From the NCBI GenBank assembly GCA_027186245.1, contig CP114493.1, positions 1,805,501 through 1,869,500 on the forward strand: 64,000 nt of DNA, given 5' to 3'. Made by a program: the position numbers and the translations under genes. The stretch's first letter is position 1, and each line of letters starts with the position of its first letter. Under the pieces are notes generated by a model. It was not told the origin of the DNA. It was given only the letters and a program-made list of their open reading frames with translations, and made no database searches. Of the stretch, positions 59,043-64,000 are shown piece after piece. The stretch comes from Coriaria nepalensis (Eukaryota > Streptophyta > Magnoliopsida > Cucurbitales > Coriariaceae).

Positions 59043-62000
59043 ATGGGGAACTGCTGCTCCGACGAGGCCGGCGGTCGCTCGGCCGTCGGAGGTACTGCTT
59101 CCTCTCTCTACAATCCCTCCGACGAACCAAACGATGCCGTCAATAGCTTCTTGAGATCTCGGGGCTACAACGGCGTCATCTCTCAGATCGAGGTTTTCTG
59201 TCTTCTTTCACTTCCTCTATTTTATTTTGTCTTATTTATAAATTTCTTTTGATTTCTTCGGATTTTGACCGGAGAGGATGATTCTATTTCGAACTTATCA
59301 CCACTATTTAGCTTCTTACTGGACTACATTTTAACCCTGTCGTGGTTAATATTGAAATTCTTACACTATCCTATATATTCTAATAGAACCAAAGGATTCA
59401 TCATGTAATTGCAACTTATAAGCGGATTTGATTCTGTTTCTTAGTGACATATGTTCATTCTTCTTTTTAAGATGACCAGAGTTTTAATTATCGGTCGGTT
59501 GTAAAGTGGAGTAATTTTCCTGCACATTTTCCTATTTAGATTACTCTGATTGATATGTTATGTGATTGATCAATTAGTTATCTTAATCATACTCAAGCCC
59601 AGCAGGAGCTGACTATTTTATAAGCATAAGCTGTGCGCAAATAAATCATAAGTTTATTCCGGTTGGCCCCTTCATTGAATCTCAAATATGTCCAGAAGAA
59701 TTATAGGAGGAGCCAAAAAAAGAAAAAAAAAAACTCTTTATTTCCTTGAGTATTATGAGCAAAAGTGCGTGTTCGATCTTTTAATTGAATTATTCGTATT
59801 GACTTCTTGACTTCTCTTTGTCCCAACAACTCCTACGCAGTTATCATACTCTGCTTCAAACCTGCGTGATCGGGATGTCTTCTCCAAGGTTTGTTTATTT
59901 TCATTTTCATTTTAATGAATGCAGTTTTTTTTTTTTTCTCCCGTTTGTTTACTTTGTGATGGAAATAAAGATATCATTAAAGATGGTGATGAATTTCAGG
60001 CAAGGCATGCCTTCTCAATTACTTCCTTTGGGAAGTGAAACGTGTAATCTAGTTGACTTCAGTCTTTCTTTCAGTCTGATGTCCTGCTGTCCTGCATCCT
60101 CTGAGAAGCGAAATTTTGCAGTGAAGTTTTTATGTTGGATTATCTATCTATGGAGAGCATATATGTTTGTGTAAAAATTATTGCACTGAAGGTTGACAGA
60201 AATCAACCTTGAGTTAATTATATGATTGCCTTATTCAATTAAGCCTGATCATGCCCGAGCTTTAGTGCTTTGTTTCCTTTTTGAGCAAAAGTTGATATTC
60301 AATGAAGTGGAAGACTTGTCTTTTCAGTTATGTGGCAATAAGACTCCAAAGAGTAAAGGGGAGTACAAGCAAGTAAATTGTCTTGCTAAAGTACGCTAAA
60401 GTGAAGAGATAAGATAATAACATGTGACCTTTCCCACATCAGATGGGTGCTTTGAATACTTTTTGATAGACATAGTATTTGTAAAACTGAATTGGTTTAG
60501 TTTAAAATGAATTTATGTGTTCTTTTTCAAGTTGATTACATCGTTATTATTTTAGTTCCTATGCTTCTGACTTATAGTGATGCCTCTATTTTCCGTTTAT
60601 CTCTTTGTTGCAGAAATCTTTTGTTTTAGAAATGTCATCCTTTCATTTTTTATTTAATTAATTTATTTATATTTATTATTCTAGAGTGATCCAATGGTGG
60701 TTATATACAGAAGAGGAAGAGATGGAACAATTGAAGAGTTTGGCCGCACAGAAGTCGTCCTAAATTCACTAAATCCCAAATGGATCAGAAAACATACCAT
60801 CGCCTTTCATTTTGAGGTTGTACAGACGTTGGTGTAAGTTTAATTGCTTCTATCTCTGAACTCTGACTCAACATATCACTTTCTTGTTGATTTTGCTATA
60901 ATCTATGCTTTGCAATTTCCTACCACAGGTTTCGTGTGTATGATGTTGATACTCAGTTTCACAATCTAGATGTTAAGGTATATAATTTTTTGATAATGTG
61001 TATGAGTAAATTTGTGGATGATCTGTTTCTATCTAACATGTCTTTACATCTTCCACGAGTTGGATTTTCACTATGGAATTGGTGGCATCAATTTTTTGTA
61101 GTTTATAGTGGGCTATTGTTCTTAGCTGATGTATTTTAAGGGTCCATTGATCTTGGAAACATGTTTTATTTGGCTGAAAACGACTTGCTGTCTATCATGT
61201 ATTTTAGTATGAGATTTGATGCACCATGTAACATAACAGATGCTCAAGCTTGATGAGCAGCAGTATCTCGGTGAGGCAACTTGTGCACTGTCAGAGGTAT
61301 GACATACTGTTAAAAGTAGTATTCCACTATTTTGAACTCATTGTGTATGAGAAGTGCACCAGTGTCTTAGTAATTATGAGGCTTTATATTTTTTGTGCAT
61401 TCCATATCTACTTTGTGATAATTAAAAAAAGTTTCTCAAACTACTCAAATTTTATGTTTTCCAATTCAACCATCAAAAAGTCGTCTAACAAAGAGAACTT
61501 TTCTTCTAACCACCATGAAGTTGCCTCAATACATTCACTTTACATTGCTGACTAACTTTTTTCAATCTTACAGATAGTCACTAAAGCAGATAGGTCACTG
61601 ACCTTAGATCTTATACATAGAGAAGACTCTGTCAGAGCTACTCATTCCCATCACCGTGGAAATCTCACTGTGCATGCTGAGGAATGTTTTAATTCAAAAA
61701 CCACAGCAGAAGTGATATTAAGGTGTTCCAACTTGGATAACAAGGATCTCTTCTCAAAAAGCGTATGGAATGCTAAGAATTTATTAATACTTTCTTTTTT
61801 TATCGTTATTATGAGATGTGTTAGTTACGATAATGTCCGTTCTTTGTTCTCCTGTGTAGGACCCCTTTTTGGTAATTTCAAAATTTGTTGAGAGCGGGAT
61901 CCCAATTCCAGTTTGCAAGACGGAAGTCGTAAAAAATGATCTGAAACCAACATGGAGTTCAATGTTCTTGAATATTCAACAAGTTGGAAGCAAGGTATAC

Positions 62001-63801
62001 AAGATAAGCTACAGTAATAAAACTTCTAGATTTATTTCAGCTTTTATTCAAGGTTTGTGTCTCTTACTGGTTAGCTATCTAACAGAAGGATGCTAGAAGC
62101 ATTAAGATGCTGCTGTGAGCTTTAACAATCTTTAAGATTTATTTTTTAAGTAGTTAAGAATATTAATAAAAAGGATAAGGTATCGGATAATGTTACTATA
62201 CATGACCATATGGTGATTGCAATCATAAATCATATGCTCATTTCTTATTATAGTTTTTCCCCCTGTAAACTTTTCTGCAGGACAGTCCATTAATAATAGA
62301 GTGCTTAAATTTCAACAGCAGTGGAAAGCACGATTTGATCGGGTAAAGGATAGATCTTTATCTTTTCTTATTCTTCATTACCTAAATTTACATGAAGTTG
62401 ATTGTGCTCTTTGATTTTGGATTTATCAGAAAAGTTCAGAAATCCCTAGCAGATTTGGAAAAGCTACATTTAAGCAGACAAGGAGAAAATCTATCCATAC
62501 CAACTACTGTTGGGCGTGATTTCCACAACAAAGTCTCAAATCAAAACTTGTAGCTATAGGAATTGAGTTAATCATCATAATCTAGGCTTCCTTATATTTT
62601 GTACCAAGTTGAACATCTTTGTTGCAGATAATAAAAGGTCAGCTATTCGTGGAAAAATATTCTGAGAACATGCAACATACATTTCTGGATTACTTGGCTG
62701 GGGGATGTGAGTTGAACTTCATGGTAGCTGTTGATTTCACAGGTAACTGTGCTGGTCCTGCTTCTACGTGAAAAGTTCTAATTCTGGACAAAACTACATC
62801 ATTATCCTGCAAATTTGTAATTCTTTTGCCTGAAATATCAGGACGCCAGTCAACTAAATTTGAGTTGACTTTGCATCTCGGTCCCTCAATTTTGTCAATA
62901 TCTCGATCTTTTATAATAGCTTCAATGCCTTTTTTAATCTTTCTAACTTCAAGTTCTCTAGAATCTAGATGATAATATTTGAATTTCTTTACAAGACCAA
63001 AATATATAACATGTATTTCTCAGATCATTTACAATAGAAATACCCCATTTGAAAGTAAGTACCATGTCCTTTTAGCTAAACACAAGAAATATGGTTCTGA
63101 GAGTATGATCTCATAGAATGCAAGTGTTCTCAAATAAAGTTTGCTGGAGTTTATAGGTTTTTCTTCACTGTACATTGGTAGGTAACACAACCCGATTTTT
63201 TTAGTTCTGCCTTCTGTAAACTAACTTCATCCTTTGTCTATCAGCTTCAAATGGGAACTCTCGCCTCCCAGATTCCTTGCATTATGTTGATCCTTCAGGG
63301 CGTCCAAATGCATACCAAAGAGTGAGAAATGGGTCACATATAAAACACCCCCAAATATATTTTGTCTCACATTTGATGCTGACCTACTATCCTTCAGGCA
63401 ATTCTGGAGGTTGGAGAAGTGTTGCAATTCTATGATTCAGACAAACGCTTTCCTGCCTGGGGATTTGGAGCCCGACCAATAGATGGTCCAGTCTCTCATT
63501 GTTTCAACTTGAATGGAAGTAGTCACTACTGTGAGGTAGAAAAGTTGCAAATATAAACTCATTATAAATTTTTTTTTTAGTTGTTTCCATGTACAACTTT
63601 CCTCTGTAATAATCATCATATGTTTATTTCTCTTAGGTTGAAGGAATCCAAGGAATTATGATGGCATATAATAGTGCGCTCCTTAATGTATCTCTTGCAG
63701 GGCCAACTCTTTTTGGTCCTGTGATTAGCAATGCTGCACTAATTGCCAGCCAATCTCTAGCAAATGGTGGACAAAAATATTTTGTTTTGTTAATTATTAC
63801 G
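59043..63801 (+). CDS. Copine, BONZAI (BON1-like) family; 3' end outside window
   Basis: Copines are Ca2+-dependent phospholipid-binding proteins. Plant BON proteins act at the plasma membrane in growth and in restraining immune receptors and calcium signalling. Thirteen exons stay in phase: 59043-59192, 59841-59888, 60685-60833, 60929-60977, 61240-61296, 61574-61762, 61860-61994, 62281-62342, 62430-62532, 62628-62742, 63245-63321, 63398-63535, 63637-63801. They give 479 residues of about 580. MGNCCSDE at the N terminus provides Gly2 for myristoylation and adjacent Cys residues for acylation. C2A covers about residues 45-190 ([21 protein letters not shown]) and C2B about 195-330 ([17 protein letters not shown]). 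The A domain starts near 345 with [12 protein letters not shown], a MIDAS-like site. The sequence ends in an intron before the DGVVTD-type region. No defect is seen. Confidence 0.94.
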
Positions 63802-64000
63802 GTAAGAACTAGCAAGTAGTAATCTTTGACTTTTGGTTCTAACAAGTATTAAGTTTTCTACAAATTTTGGGCTTTTGGGCAATTATGGTTCCTAGAGCTC
63901 CATTTAGTTTCTTCTTGGAGGGCTTTGTTTATGATGTTTTAGAGTCTCCTGTATCGTATCGCTTCGCTTTACATTTCCAATAGTGTCCAATCATTAGAGT

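Overview
This is a window of plant nuclear DNA, almost certainly from a eudicot. It holds AT-rich, intron-rich genes with GT-AG splice sites, separated and invaded by retrotransposons, MULE-type DNA transposons and an old pararetrovirus copy. A cucurbit is my best guess from the style of the MULE and Ulp1-like elements, but the family is an inference. I see no bacterial, organellar, rRNA, tRNA or CRISPR features.

Layout. (1) 0.8-10.35 kb, minus strand: 5' two thirds of COG3, a Golgi tethering-complex subunit. Its introns hold two Copia-like LTR copies in opposite orientations and a complete but non-autonomous Ty3/Gypsy derivative with 246-bp LTRs and a 5-bp target duplication. (2) 10.6-24.4 kb: a repeat island. 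It contains a dyad-rich minisatellite, a decayed MULE transposase (plus strand), a decayed Ulp1/DUF1985-type gene (minus strand) with a triplicated exon-like module, telomere-like TTTAGGG stretches, a family of palindromic repeats, a broken caulimovirid-like pararetrovirus fragment, and a 1.14-kb foldback element with a 10-bp target duplication. (3) 25.26-34.83 kb, minus strand: a complete 29-exon GH38 alpha-mannosidase (1,017 aa by my splicing), with a 354-bp TRIM retrotransposon in intron 19. (4) 37.55-39.46 kb, plus: MHF1/CENP-S, a histone-fold protein of 143 aa. (5) 44.40-48.91 kb, plus: a Mei2-like RNA-binding protein that keeps RRM1 and the C-terminal RRM3 but has lost nearly all of RRM2. 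(6) 49.7-55.5 kb: degenerate Gypsy sequence on the minus strand and a second TRIM-like repeat. (7) 59.04 kb to the window end, plus: a BONZAI-type copine, cut by the window edge inside its A domain.

The five host genes are unrelated housekeeping or regulatory genes (Golgi traffic, glycoside processing, DNA repair/centromere, RNA regulation, membrane/Ca2+ signalling) and do not form a functional cluster. All exon borders were set by hand from splice motifs, continuous reading phase and recalled family resemblance; no search was run. I did not find a clear new biological system. The observations I rate highest are the RRM2-less Mei2-like gene, the triplicated splice donor in the mannosidase, and the 10.6-24.4 kb composite island.
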